In this document: positions 52,565 to 62,143 of the stretch, piece after piece
Layout of the letters: every line of letters begins with the position of its first letter
Numbering within the stretch: the stretch's first letter is position 1
From: Paludibacter sp.
GTDB lineage: Bacteria; Bacteroidota; Bacteroidia; Bacteroidales; Paludibacteraceae
Assembly (NCBI GenBank): GCA_031292575.1
Contig: JARLGX010000015.1
Location: forward strand, 1-64,000
DNA: 64,000 nucleotides
Direction of reading: 5' to 3'
Translations under genes and position numbers: made by a program
Notes under the pieces: generated by a model
Told to the model about the DNA's origin: nothing
Seen by the model: only the letters and a program-made list of their open reading frames with translations
Databases searched by the model: none

Positions 52565-52882
52565 CTATTTTGAAATACGGGGTTTAGACATTGTTTTTTT
52601 AATAAAATAACCGACAAAAGCACCAATAAACCCTGGAATTAAAGCTACAAAACCAGCATAATTATGAGTAACTCCGATTGCCCACAGGGGAATCCAACTG
52701 CTCACAGCTAAGGCGATTAACCAAGGTTTATAATTCGTTAGAAAGCCAAAAAAAGCAGATGTACTCAAAATCATAAACACTGTAATTCCAGTGTCATCCC
52801 AATTTGGTTGAGAGTCAATATAGGCAATTGTTATACCTACAAAAGCAGAAAGAACGAGGTAAATAATATATTTCTTTTTCAT
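52565..52882 (-). CDS. Small hypothetical membrane protein
   Basis: ~105 aa with several hydrophobic segments; no recognised family. Confidence 0.65.
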   Translation of the reverse strand: MKKKYIIYLVLSAFVGITIAYIDSQPNWDDTGITVFMILSTSAFFGFLTNYKPWLIALAVSSWIPLWAIGVTHNYAGFVALIPGFIGAFVGYFIKKTMSKPRISK

Positions 52883-52937
52883 CCGTATATCATTCAGATA
52901 ATTTATAAATATTGTTTCGCTTATGAATCAACTAAAT

Positions 52938-53606
52938 TTAAACAATTATTTGTCTTAATCGCTTGCTATCCAGAATTGTAAATTCTTTTTTATTGACGCT
53001 GATAATTCCTTCCTGAATCATTTCTGATAAACTTCGTGCCAATGAAGGACGGGCCACTCCAAAAAAATCAGCTAACTCTGTTTGATTTCTATTAATCTCG
53101 AACGGTTTCCCATCTCGAATTGAATTTTCGAGTAAAAAATGAGCCACTTTTCCTTTTATTGTTTTGATCGAAAGCAATTGCAACCGATTGGTCAGAAACT
53201 GCGTGCGATTGGCATTATGAGTCATAAAACTGGTCATAAAATCAGGCTTAGTCATCATTAACCGTACTATTTCGGCTTTCGGAATCTTCATTATTTCCAC
53301 TTCTTCCAAAGCAGTTACATCCACCGGAAAATGATTATTGTCCGAAAATAAAAATGCAGGAGCAAGTGGACGTGGAGCTTTAATAATTTCAATACCTAAT
53401 ATATTTCCGTTTTCTGTAATCATCTCGGTTTTTACCGACCCCAATGTGAGCATATAAAGCGCATCGCATACTTCACCCTGACGAATAATCAATTCATTTT
53501 TCTGATAGGCTTTAGTGCTGCATTTTAAATCATTCAAAAAACCTTCTTCGTCATCAATCTCTAATTTACTACAAACCGGACAGGCCGATAAATCTACTTT
53601 CTTCAT
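52938..53606 (-). CDS. Crp/Fnr-family regulator, HcpR-like candidate (ORF extends to 53648)
   Basis: Cyclic-nucleotide-like domain (IRQGEVCDALYMLTLGSVKTEM) and HTH (QTELADFFGVARPSLARSLSEMIQEGII); adjacent to hcp cluster. Confidence 0.88.
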   Translation of the reverse strand: MKKVDLSACPVCSKLEIDDEEGFLNDLKCSTKAYQKNELIIRQGEVCDALYMLTLGSVKTEMITENGNILGIEIIKAPRPLAPAFLFSDNNHFPVDVTALEEVEIMKIPKAEIVRLMMTKPDFMTSFMTHNANRTQFLTNRLQLLSIKTIKGKVAHFLLENSIRDGKPFEINRNQTELADFFGVARPSLARSLSEMIQEGIISVNKKEFTILDSKRLRQIIV

Positions 53607-53650
53607 TTTTTTATAATTCAATAATGCAAAAATACAAACAAAATTCAACA

Positions 53651-53668
53651 GTGTAACAGATGTTACAC
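53651..53668 (+). promoter_or_regulatory. Perfect Crp/Fnr-type palindrome GTGTAACA-GA-TGTTACAC
   Basis: 8-bp perfect half-sites in the divergent spacer between the regulator and the cupin gene. Confidence 0.8.
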
Positions 53669-53688
53669 TTTAATTGTTTCGGTAACCA

Positions 53689-53696
53689 TACTTTTG
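53689..53696 (+). promoter_or_regulatory. -7 element TACTTTTG for the cupin-ferredoxin-hcp cluster
   Basis: TAnnTTTG match; no good -33 element, but the palindrome is centred ~41 bp upstream of the expected TSS. Confidence 0.6.
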
Positions 53697-53756
53697 CAGC
53701 ATAATACCGGAAGATAATTTGTCTTTCTAACATTATAAACTTTTAAATTCAAAGTA

Positions 53757-54083
53757 ATGGAAAATATAGCATTCCCAACTGCTGAAAAATTCAGCATGAC
53801 CGAAAAAGTGAGCTATGTAGATGGCTCAGTGGTAAGTAAAATTATTATTCGAAACGAAAAAGGCAATGTAACACTCTTTGCTTTCGACAAAGGTGAATTT
53901 CTGAGTGAACACACCGCACCTTTTAATGCCATTGTACAGGTGCTTGATGGAAAAGGTGAAGTGGTTATTGATGGAAAACCCTTTGAATTAAATATAGGTG
54001 ATAGTATTATCATGCCTGCCAACGTCCGACACGCAGTTAATGCACTGGAGAAATTTAAAATGTTATTAATCATGATTAAATGA
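53757..54083 (+). CDS. Cupin-domain protein
   Basis: LFAFDKGEFLSEHTAPFNAIVQVLDGKGEVVIDGKPFELNIGDSIIMPANVRHAVNA. Confidence 0.92.
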   Translation: MENIAFPTAEKFSMTEKVSYVDGSVVSKIIIRNEKGNVTLFAFDKGEFLSEHTAPFNAIVQVLDGKGEVVIDGKPFELNIGDSIIMPANVRHAVNALEKFKMLLIMIK

Positions 54084-54191
54084 GGATTCTTCGACCCCAA
54101 AGGGGAGATTTGAAAAACCAATTTATAAGAAAGTAAAATATCAAAGACAAAACTAATTTAATTCACATTTAGGGGTTAGGGGTAGTATTTT

Positions 54192-55070
54192 ATGAAAAGG
54201 ACTATTATTAAAATTGACGAATTGCTTTGCAATGGTTGTGAAGCTTGTGTACAGGGTTGTCATGAAGGAGCACTTCAAATGATCGACGGTAAGGCGAGGA
54301 TAGTAAGTGAACTCTACTGTGATGGACTGGGAGCTTGCATAGGCGATTGTCCGGTAGGAGCTATCACGTTGGAAGAGCGTGAAGCTGAGCCTTATGATGA
54401 AATCGCTACTATCAAACGTATAGCGACCAAAGGAGAAAAAACAATTTTAGCACACCTTCGGCATTTGAAAGATCATGAAGAATTTGTTTTTCTAAAACAA
54501 GGTGTTACCTGGTTGAAACAGAATAATATCAATGTTGATTTTGCTTCGGTACACAATGCCCCAGCTCCAAAAACACCAACAGTTTGTGCATGTCCCGGAA
54601 GCAATGAAATGTCTTTTGCACCGGCAGCAGCAAAGAAGTCCGGGTTTCACATGGCTTCACCGGTTATTTCTACCGTTAACGAAAATGCTTCACAGCTTCG
54701 ACAGTGGCCCGTACAATTGCATTTATTAAATCCTGAAGCAGGTTATTTTAAGGGTGCAGACGTAGTGTTGGCAGCAGACTGTGTAGCTTTCAGCTTTGCC
54801 GATTTCCACAATCGTTTTCTTGCTGGTAAAATTCTTGCTATCGCCTGTCCAAAGTTGGATTCGAACCAGGATGTGTATTTGGAAAAACTCAAAAATATGA
54901 TCATTTATTCTGCTATAAATACTCTTACTGTCGTAATTATGGAAGTACCATGCTGTGGAGGATTATTCCGATTGACACAAAAAGCAGTAGCAGAAGCTGG
55001 TCGTAAAATACCTGTAAAACTTGTAGTTATCGGAACCAGAGGAGATATTCTTAAGGAAGAGTGGGCGTAG
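54192..55070 (+). CDS. 4Fe-4S ferredoxin-type iron-sulfur protein
   Basis: CNGCEACVQGCHEGAL and CDGLGACIGDCPVGAI Cys clusters. Confidence 0.92.
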   Translation: MKRTIIKIDELLCNGCEACVQGCHEGALQMIDGKARIVSELYCDGLGACIGDCPVGAITLEEREAEPYDEIATIKRIATKGEKTILAHLRHLKDHEEFVFLKQGVTWLKQNNINVDFASVHNAPAPKTPTVCACPGSNEMSFAPAAAKKSGFHMASPVISTVNENASQLRQWPVQLHLLNPEAGYFKGADVVLAADCVAFSFADFHNRFLAGKILAIACPKLDSNQDVYLEKLKNMIIYSAINTLTVVIMEVPCCGGLFRLTQKAVAEAGRKIPVKLVVIGTRGDILKEEWA

Positions 55071-55078
55071 ATAACCCC

Positions 55079-55160
55079 TATCCCCTAAGGGGAACAATAA
55101 TTTCCAATTATTATTAAAATCAAATTATACTAACATTTCTTATTCTCTTTAGGGGGATAG
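55079..55160. repeat. Inverted repeat (CTATCCCCTAAGG ... CTTTAGGGGGATAG) filling the ferredoxin-hcp spacer
   Basis: Arms at 55079-55091 and 55147-55160; related G/C boxes at 54092-54108 and 54170-54184. Confidence 0.7.
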
Positions 55161-55177
55161 AGTAAAAATTTAAAATT

Positions 55178-56845
55178 ATGAACATGTTTTGCTATCAATG
55201 CCAGGAGGCAGCCAAAGGGTCGGGGTGCGAGGTTAAGGGAGTTTGTGGAAAAACTCCCGAAGTATCAGCCTTACAAGACTTACTTATCTATCAAATCAAA
55301 GGTTTATCGCATTATACAACGGCTCTTCGTCTGTTGGAAATCGAAAATGAAACCGCTAACCTCTTTATTACCGACAGTCTTTTCATGACTATCACCAACG
55401 CAAACTTCGACTATGAACGTTTCGTTAACCGAATCCGCGAAGGATTTAAACTTCGTTCACAACTCAAAGTTATTCTCCGCGAAAATAAAATTGAACTGCC
55501 ACAAAACGAACTACTTAGCTGGACAGCTGTAAAAGCATCCGAAATGGAAGAAATTGCCAAAAATATTGGTGTTTTAGCCACTGAAAACGAAGATGTCCGT
55601 TCATTACGCGAACTTACTATTTATGGTTTAAAAGGTATGGCTGCTTATGTGGAACATGCGCAAAATCTGGGTTACAATGATCCTACTGTACACGCATTTA
55701 TCCAACATGCTTTGGTAGCAACTACCAATGATGCACTCTCAGCCGACGAACTTACCGCTTTAGTACTCGAAACAGGTAAATGGGGAGTAACTGTTATGGC
55801 TATGCTTGATAAAGCCAATACCACTTCGTACGGTAATCCTGAAATTACGAAAGTAAACATTGGCGTTCGCTCAAATCCGGGAATTCTCATTAGCGGTCAC
55901 GATTTAAAGGACATGGAAGAGTTGCTAAAACAAACTGAAGGAACAGGTGTTGACGTTTATACTCATAGTGAAATGCTTCCTGCAAACTATTATCCGGCGT
56001 TTAAAAAGTACAAACATTTTGTTGGAAATTACGGTGGTGCCTGGTGGAGTCAGGTGACTGACTTTGAAACATTCAACGGTGTTGTGTTATCCACAACCAA
56101 CTGTATTGTTCCGCCTAAAAGTACAGCTACTTACGTGGACCGTGTTTATACTACCGGTGCTTCAGGATTCCCGTCATTTAAGCATATTGCTGATCGTGAA
56201 GATGGAAAACCGAAAGATTTTTCGGAAATGATTGCACATGCTAAGACTTTTGCTGCTCCAACCGAAATTGAAACAGGAGAAATTGTAGGTGGATTTGCAC
56301 ATGCTCAAGTATTTGCGTTAGCTGATAAAGTAGTTGACGCTGTAAAATCGGGTGCCATCCGCAAGTTTTTCGTAATGGCCGGTTGCGATGGTCGCATGAA
56401 AGGTCGTAGTTACTACACTGAATTCGCGGAGCAACTGCCTACCGATACCGTAATTCTGACTGCCGGTTGTGCCAAATACCGTTATAATAAACTGCCATTG
56501 GGCGATATAGGTGGCATTCCTCGTGTATTGGATGCCGGACAATGTAACGACAGTTTTTCGTTGGTGATGATTGCACTGAAATTGAAAGAAGTATTTGAGC
56601 TGAATGATATCAACGATTTGCCAATTGCTTACAACATTGCGTGGTACGAACAAAAAGCAGTTATTGTATTGTTAGCTCTGCTTCACCTTGGTGTGAAAAA
56701 TATTCATCTCGGACCAACTTTGCCTGCATTCCTTTCACCAAATGTAGCCAACGTATTGGTTAATGTATTCGGAATAGCTCCAATTGGCAGCGTGGACGAG
56801 GATATGAAGTTGTTCTTGCCAAGTTTGGAACTGGAAGAAAAATAA
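55178..56845 (+). CDS. hcp: Hydroxylamine reductase / hybrid-cluster protein
   Basis: [30 protein letters not shown] Cys motif; [50 protein letters not shown]. Confidence 0.97.
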   Translation: MNMFCYQCQEAAKGSGCEVKGVCGKTPEVSALQDLLIYQIKGLSHYTTALRLLEIENETANLFITDSLFMTITNANFDYERFVNRIREGFKLRSQLKVILRENKIELPQNELLSWTAVKASEMEEIAKNIGVLATENEDVRSLRELTIYGLKGMAAYVEHAQNLGYNDPTVHAFIQHALVATTNDALSADELTALVLETGKWGVTVMAMLDKANTTSYGNPEITKVNIGVRSNPGILISGHDLKDMEELLKQTEGTGVDVYTHSEMLPANYYPAFKKYKHFVGNYGGAWWSQVTDFETFNGVVLSTTNCIVPPKSTATYVDRVYTTGASGFPSFKHIADREDGKPKDFSEMIAHAKTFAAPTEIETGEIVGGFAHAQVFALADKVVDAVKSGAIRKFFVMAGCDGRMKGRSYYTEFAEQLPTDTVILTAGCAKYRYNKLPLGDIGGIPRVLDAGQCNDSFSLVMIALKLKEVFELNDINDLPIAYNIAWYEQKAVIVLLALLHLGVKNIHLGPTLPAFLSPNVANVLVNVFGIAPIGSVDEDMKLFLPSLELEEK

Positions 56846-56852
56846 AAACAAA

Positions 56853-56878
56853 TAGAGACAGGTTGCAACCTGTCTCTA
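56853..56878. repeat. Perfect 26-bp intergenic palindrome, AGAGAC family, copy 2
   Basis: TAGAGACAGGTTG-CAACCTGTCTCTA. Confidence 0.9.
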
Positions 56879-56977
56879 CCTTTAAATAAACCGAATAAAA
56901 CTCCTGATATTTGGAAATCCCAAAAAACATACCGAACTTTGCACACTAAAATCAAAAACATTTATAAATATATAAAA

Positions 56978-57412
56978 ATGAAAACAGCAAAAATAAGTAC
57001 CGAAAAAGGTGATATGCAGGTTGAGTTTTACGAGCAAGACGCTCCAGGTACAGTGGCAAACTTTATTAAACTGGCAAAAAGTGGTTTTTACGACGGATTG
57101 ACTTTCCACCGCGTTATTCCTGATTTTGTTATTCAGGGCGGATGTCCAAAAGGAACAGGTGCAGGTGGTCCCGGTTACACTATTCCTTGCGAGTTAGATG
57201 GTGGCAATCAATTTCATGATAGAGGTGTGTTGTCGATGGCACATGCGGGACGTAACACAGGTGGTTCACAGTTTTTTATCTGTCATTCTCGCAAAAACAC
57301 TGCTCATTTGGATCGCCAGCACACTTGTTTTGGTAAAGTTGTTGAAGGGTTGGAAGTAATTGATGCCATTCGTCAGGGAGATAAAATCCTGAAAATTGAA
57401 GTATCGGAATAA
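56978..57412 (+). CDS. Cyclophilin-type peptidyl-prolyl isomerase (ORF track start 56939; likely start 56978)
   Basis: [56 protein letters not shown]. Confidence 0.96.
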   Translation: MKTAKISTEKGDMQVEFYEQDAPGTVANFIKLAKSGFYDGLTFHRVIPDFVIQGGCPKGTGAGGPGYTIPCELDGGNQFHDRGVLSMAHAGRNTGGSQFFICHSRKNTAHLDRQHTCFGKVVEGLEVIDAIRQGDKILKIEVSE

Positions 57413-57437
57413 GTTTTTCATAAAAGTATTACAAAAC

Positions 57438-57472
57438 AACGGGTCTGAAAGAACAATTCTTTCAGACCCGTT
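57438..57472 (+). terminator. Hairpin downstream of the cyclophilin gene
   Basis: AACGGGTCTGAAAGAA-CAA-TTCTTTCAGACCCGTT. Confidence 0.85.
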
Positions 57473-57523
57473 GCATATAGCAGTATTTCAGCTTTAAAGT
57501 ATTTGGCAATTTAAAAAGACATA

Positions 57524-57560
57524 AAAATCCCCACTACTCTCTCTCATGTAGTGGGGATTT
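57524..57560 (-). terminator. Terminator downstream of clpC
   Basis: AAATCCCCACTAC...GTAGTGGGGATTT. Confidence 0.85.
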
Positions 57561-57570
57561 ATTTCAATTT

Positions 57571-60081
57571 CTATTTTTCTAAAGCAATAACTGGTTTAAC
57601 AATTTTTGCTTTAATAGTTTTTGTTTCAGCATCAAAATCCATTAAAATGGTATCGCCGGGTTCAAGTTCACCACCTAAAACAACATCAGCCAATTCATCT
57701 TCGAGGTATTTTTGAATGGCTCGTTTTAATGGACGGGCACCAAACTGAACATCATATCCTTTGTCGGCAATATAATCTTTGGCTTCCGGTGTCAGTTCCA
57801 AATTATAACCCATTGCCAAAACCCGACCAAAGATGCCTTTCAATTCCAAATCTATAATCAACGAAATAGAAGGTTTACTTAACTGGTCGAACATGATAAC
57901 TTCGTCAACACGATTCAAAAATTCCGGAGCGAACGTACGGTTCAATGCTTTTTGAATCACACCGCGTGTAAATTCCGAATCAGATTCGGAGGTTGTTGAT
58001 GTTGTAAATCCTACTCCTTTTCCAAAATCCTTCAATTGACGCGTTCCTATATTGGAAGTCATGATAATAATGGTGTTTTTAAAATCAATCCTTCGACCCA
58101 AACTGTCAGTCAAGCGACCTTCATCCATAACTTGCAGCAACAGGTTGAAGACATCAGGATGAGCTTTTTCAATTTCATCCAACAAAATAATTGAATATGG
58201 TTTCCTGCGGACTTTCTCGGTTAATTGTCCACCTTCTTCGTAACCTACATATCCCGGAGGTGCCCCGATAAGACGCGAAACACTGAATTTTTCCATATAT
58301 TCGCTCATATCCACCCGAATCAAAGCATCGGAATTATCAAACATAAATTCAGCTAAGATCTTTGCCAAATGGGTCTTACCAACGCCCGTCGGACCAAGGA
58401 AGATAAATGAACCTATCGGTTTATTCGGATCTTTTAGACCAATTCTGTTTCGTTGAATTGCTTTTACAATTTTATTTACAGCTTCGTCCTGCCCGATTAC
58501 TTTGTTTTGCAGCCATTCTTTCATTTGGCGCAGTTTCAGACCTTCGGCTTGAGCAATACGTTGAACAGGTATGCCCGACATCATGGCTACTACTTCGGCA
58601 ACCTGTTCTTCATCAACTGTTTCAGGATGAAGTTGGGCTTCATCTTCCCAACGTTTCACGGCATCTTCCAGTTGATATTGTAATTGTTTTTCCTGATCGC
58701 GTATTGGACCGGCCAGTTCATATTTTTGTTCGGAAAGAACTTTCAGTTTATCTTTCTTTAAATCTTCAATTTTCTTTTCAAGTTCTTCTATTTCAGCAGG
58801 AACTGATACAGTTCCGATATGAACCCTCGAACCGGCTTCGTCTAATGCATCTATGGCTTTATCGGGGAAACATCTATCGGTTATATATCTGTCGGTCAGA
58901 CGCACACAAGCTTTAATGGCTTCGGGTGTATATCGTACATTGTGATGATATTCATACTTATCCTGAATATTTTCAAGTATCTGCAATGTTTCATCAGCAG
59001 TTGTAGGATCGACCATCACTTTTTGAAAACGACGTTCCAATGCTCCATCTTTTTCTATACTCTGGCGATATTCATCCAATGTAGTTGCGCCAACGCATTG
59101 TATTTCACCCCGAGCCAAAGCCGGTTTAAGCATATTGGCAGCATCCAGCGAACCCGGAGCACCACCTGCACCAACAATGGTATGGATTTCATCGATAAAC
59201 AGGATGACATCCGGATTTTTAGACAATTCGTTTAGAATTGCTTTAATCCGTTCTTCAAACTGTCCGCGGTATTTTGTACCCGCTACTATCGATGCCATAT
59301 CCAGTGAAACTACACGCTTCTCAAATAGAACCCGTGAAACACGACGTTGTATAATTCTTAGTGCCAATCCTTCAACGATAGCCGATTTTCCAACACCCGG
59401 ATCACCAATCAGCACCGGATTGTTTTTCTTACGGCGACTCAGAATCTGAGCTAGCCTTTCAATTTCCCTATTACGACCTACAATCGGATCTAACCGATTT
59501 TCGAGAGCCGCTTTTGTAATATCCGTACCAAAAGTATCCAATGCAGGTGTATCACTTTGTTTGGAGCCTGCCGATGGATTTGATCTCTTTTTGCTGCGCG
59601 GATCGTCATCATCATCGTCTTCATCCTGAAAACTCGAGCCCAACATAGGAACATCTTTTGGAGCATCGATAAAGGCCTTGGCCTGATCGTAAGTTAAATG
59701 TTCAGCCAACAAAATATCACCGGCTAAATTATTTTTTTCTTTTAAAATAGCCAATAATAAATGTTCTGTATCAGCAGTTTCAGCAGATAATGAGCGTGTT
59801 TCTAATTCCATAATTTTTTTAATTCGTTCCGTACTTTTCAAGCTTGGTATTTCTTCACCGGTGGGTTCAGAATCGGTACGAATTTGACTTTCAATAATTT
59901 GTTTTATCTTCATCAAATTCACATGCGATACATTTAAAATATCGATAGCTTTTCCACTCCCATTACGCAAAAGTCCTAAAAGTAAGTGTTCCGGCCCCAC
60001 ATAGTTGTTCCCCAATCGCTCTGCTTCCTGAGAGCTATATAATAGCACGTTGTTCAATTGTTCCGAATAGTTGACTGACAT
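57571..60081 (-). CDS. clpC: ATP-dependent Clp protease ATPase subunit
   Basis: Clp_N repeats ([21 protein letters not shown]), [61 protein letters not shown]. Confidence 0.97.
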   Translation of the reverse strand: MSVNYSEQLNNVLLYSSQEAERLGNNYVGPEHLLLGLLRNGSGKAIDILNVSHVNLMKIKQIIESQIRTDSEPTGEEIPSLKSTERIKKIMELETRSLSAETADTEHLLLAILKEKNNLAGDILLAEHLTYDQAKAFIDAPKDVPMLGSSFQDEDDDDDDPRSKKRSNPSAGSKQSDTPALDTFGTDITKAALENRLDPIVGRNREIERLAQILSRRKKNNPVLIGDPGVGKSAIVEGLALRIIQRRVSRVLFEKRVVSLDMASIVAGTKYRGQFEERIKAILNELSKNPDVILFIDEIHTIVGAGGAPGSLDAANMLKPALARGEIQCVGATTLDEYRQSIEKDGALERRFQKVMVDPTTADETLQILENIQDKYEYHHNVRYTPEAIKACVRLTDRYITDRCFPDKAIDALDEAGSRVHIGTVSVPAEIEELEKKIEDLKKDKLKVLSEQKYELAGPIRDQEKQLQYQLEDAVKRWEDEAQLHPETVDEEQVAEVVAMMSGIPVQRIAQAEGLKLRQMKEWLQNKVIGQDEAVNKIVKAIQRNRIGLKDPNKPIGSFIFLGPTGVGKTHLAKILAEFMFDNSDALIRVDMSEYMEKFSVSRLIGAPPGYVGYEEGGQLTEKVRRKPYSIILLDEIEKAHPDVFNLLLQVMDEGRLTDSLGRRIDFKNTIIIMTSNIGTRQLKDFGKGVGFTTSTTSESDSEFTRGVIQKALNRTFAPEFLNRVDEVIMFDQLSKPSISLIIDLELKGIFGRVLAMGYNLELTPEAKDYIADKGYDVQFGARPLKRAIQKYLEDELADVVLGGELEPGDTILMDFDAETKTIKAKIVKPVIALEK

Positions 60082-60327
60082 ATGATGATCTCCTGATTAA
60101 TAAGTTTACAAATATAGTAAATTAATGAACATTTAATAATAAATAATTGATAAAATGTTTCTGATACTCTTTGTTTATCAAAAACGATACCGAAAATAAA
60201 AAACTGTATTTTTATCGGTAATTTTGGCAGTTCGACACAAGAAATGATTTTTTTGAGTAGATTTGCAGGCTAAAATTGGCAAGTATCCTGTTTTATAATA
60301 AAAAACACCTTTAATTACAAATAGTTT

Positions 60328-61998
60328 ATGACTGAGAAAATTTCTACCTCGCTTCGCGAGTCGCCTGCTGCACGTTGGACCGCCCTGGCCATTGTATCAT
60401 TCACCATGTTTTGCGGTTACTTTTTAGCCGATGCCATGAGTCCGTTGAAACCAATGTTGGAAAGCCAATTGCTTTGGGACAATATGGATTACGGTATTTT
60501 TACCAGTGCTTACGGTTGGTTTAATGTATTTCTTTTAATGCTTATTTTAGGTGGCATTATACTCGACAAAACAGGTGTAAGGTTTACAGGAATTCTTTCC
60601 ACTTCAGTCATGGTTGTTGGTGCCGGCATCAAGTTTTTTGCCATTTCACGCTTTTTCCCGGTTGGATTAGCTCCTATTTTGGGTATAAAAGCTCAGGTAA
60701 TGATTGCTGCACTTGGTTATGCCACTTTTGCTGTCGGAGTTGAAACCGCCGGAATTACCGTTTCCCGTATTATTGTAAAGTGGTTTAAAGGCAAAGAAAT
60801 GGCATTGGCAATGGGACTTCAGGTTGCTTTTGCCCGCATGGGTACTTTATTGGCAGTTGCCATTCCACTTCCTATTGCCAAATACTTTGGCGATGTTTCC
60901 ATTCCAATTCTTTTTGGAGCTTTATTACTTTGCATTGGTTTGATAGCATACATTGTTTATGTCCGTATGGATATTAAACTCGAAGCATCTGAGGCGCATA
61001 TTGAGAAAGAGGAAGAAGAACCTTTTAAGTTATCTGATGTACTGATGATTATTACAAATAAAGGCTTTTGGTTGATAGCCCTTTTGTGTGTTTTATTCTA
61101 TTCTGCTGTTTTTCCCTGGATTAAATTTGCTACCGATTTGGTTATCAACAAATACCAGGTGAGTCCCGATCTGGCAGGACTAATTCCGAGTGTACTTCCG
61201 TTGGGAACGCTTTTTCTGACACCATTTTTCGGAAACTTGTATGACAAAAAAGGTAAAGGAGCAACCATTATGATTATCGGTTCGGTGTTACTGATTTTTG
61301 TACACGGTATTTTCTCCATTCCATTTTTAAACAACTGGATTCTGGCTATGGCTGTTACGGTTGTACTGGGTGTGGCTTTATCATTGGTTCCATCGGCCAT
61401 GTGGCCTTCCGTTCCTAAAATTATTCCTGAAAAACAGCTCGGAACAGCTTATGCCCTGATTTTTTGGATTCAAAACTGGGGATTAATGGGGGTTCCGTTA
61501 TTAATTGGTTTTGTATTGAGCACAAGTAATCCAACGGTTTCACGTGCCAAAGAAACCGTAAAAAGTGCTATCACCGAAACTTACACACAGCTGCAACCTC
61601 AAATGAATCTCAATAAAATTGAATTTGACAAAGCAGTTGATAACACAACAACTCATTTGATAAATCAGGTGCTGGTAAATACTGAATATAAAGGCGTTCA
61701 GGATACAACCGGATTTGCAGGGTTCAAAAATAAATTAGTTGAGGTGAACCTTCAGGCTGTAAAAACCATGCAACCAGCTCAGGGAAAAGAAAAAATGGAG
61801 CAATCTGTTGAAAATGCCTGTGTAAAAGCCGGATATAACGAAATCAACAAACAACAAATTGCCTTACGGTACGATTATACTAAAGCAAATCTTATTTTTA
61901 TGATATTTGGAGCATTAGCATTTCTTGTTGCCTTCATGCTTAAAGCCGAAGACAAAAAAAAGGGCTATGGATTGGAATTACCAAATATGAAAAAATAA
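60328..61998 (+). CDS. MFS transporter with a long insertion before the last TM segment
   Basis: 12-TM-like hydrophobic pattern; ~115-120 aa soluble stretch before LIFMIFGALAFLVAFMLKAEDKKKG. Confidence 0.9.
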   Translation: MTEKISTSLRESPAARWTALAIVSFTMFCGYFLADAMSPLKPMLESQLLWDNMDYGIFTSAYGWFNVFLLMLILGGIILDKTGVRFTGILSTSVMVVGAGIKFFAISRFFPVGLAPILGIKAQVMIAALGYATFAVGVETAGITVSRIIVKWFKGKEMALAMGLQVAFARMGTLLAVAIPLPIAKYFGDVSIPILFGALLLCIGLIAYIVYVRMDIKLEASEAHIEKEEEEPFKLSDVLMIITNKGFWLIALLCVLFYSAVFPWIKFATDLVINKYQVSPDLAGLIPSVLPLGTLFLTPFFGNLYDKKGKGATIMIIGSVLLIFVHGIFSIPFLNNWILAMAVTVVLGVALSLVPSAMWPSVPKIIPEKQLGTAYALIFWIQNWGLMGVPLLIGFVLSTSNPTVSRAKETVKSAITETYTQLQPQMNLNKIEFDKAVDNTTTHLINQVLVNTEYKGVQDTTGFAGFKNKLVEVNLQAVKTMQPAQGKEKMEQSVENACVKAGYNEINKQQIALRYDYTKANLIFMIFGALAFLVAFMLKAEDKKKGYGLELPNMKK

Positions 61999-62017
61999 AT
62001 TTATTATTTTTATTACC

Positions 62018-62046
62018 AAGGGATATGCAAAACATATCCCTTTTTT
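62018..62046 (+). terminator. Terminator downstream of the MFS gene
   Basis: AAGGGATATG-CAAAA-CATATCCCTTTTTT. Confidence 0.9.
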
Positions 62047-62143
62047 GTTGAACTTCAACACACTAAAATTTGTTTTACGTATTGAAAAAAAAGATGTATT
62101 TTAGCACTCCAATAATAAAATAAAAAATCAAAACATAAATAAT

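Noticed and set aside
52938-56845. Novel defence or anti-phage island
   Set aside because: Regulator, ferredoxin and hcp fit a known nitrosative-stress cluster; no nuclease, toxin or sensor modules.
58407-58916. 169-aa plus-strand ORF
   Set aside because: Antisense to clpC; no protein-like motif.
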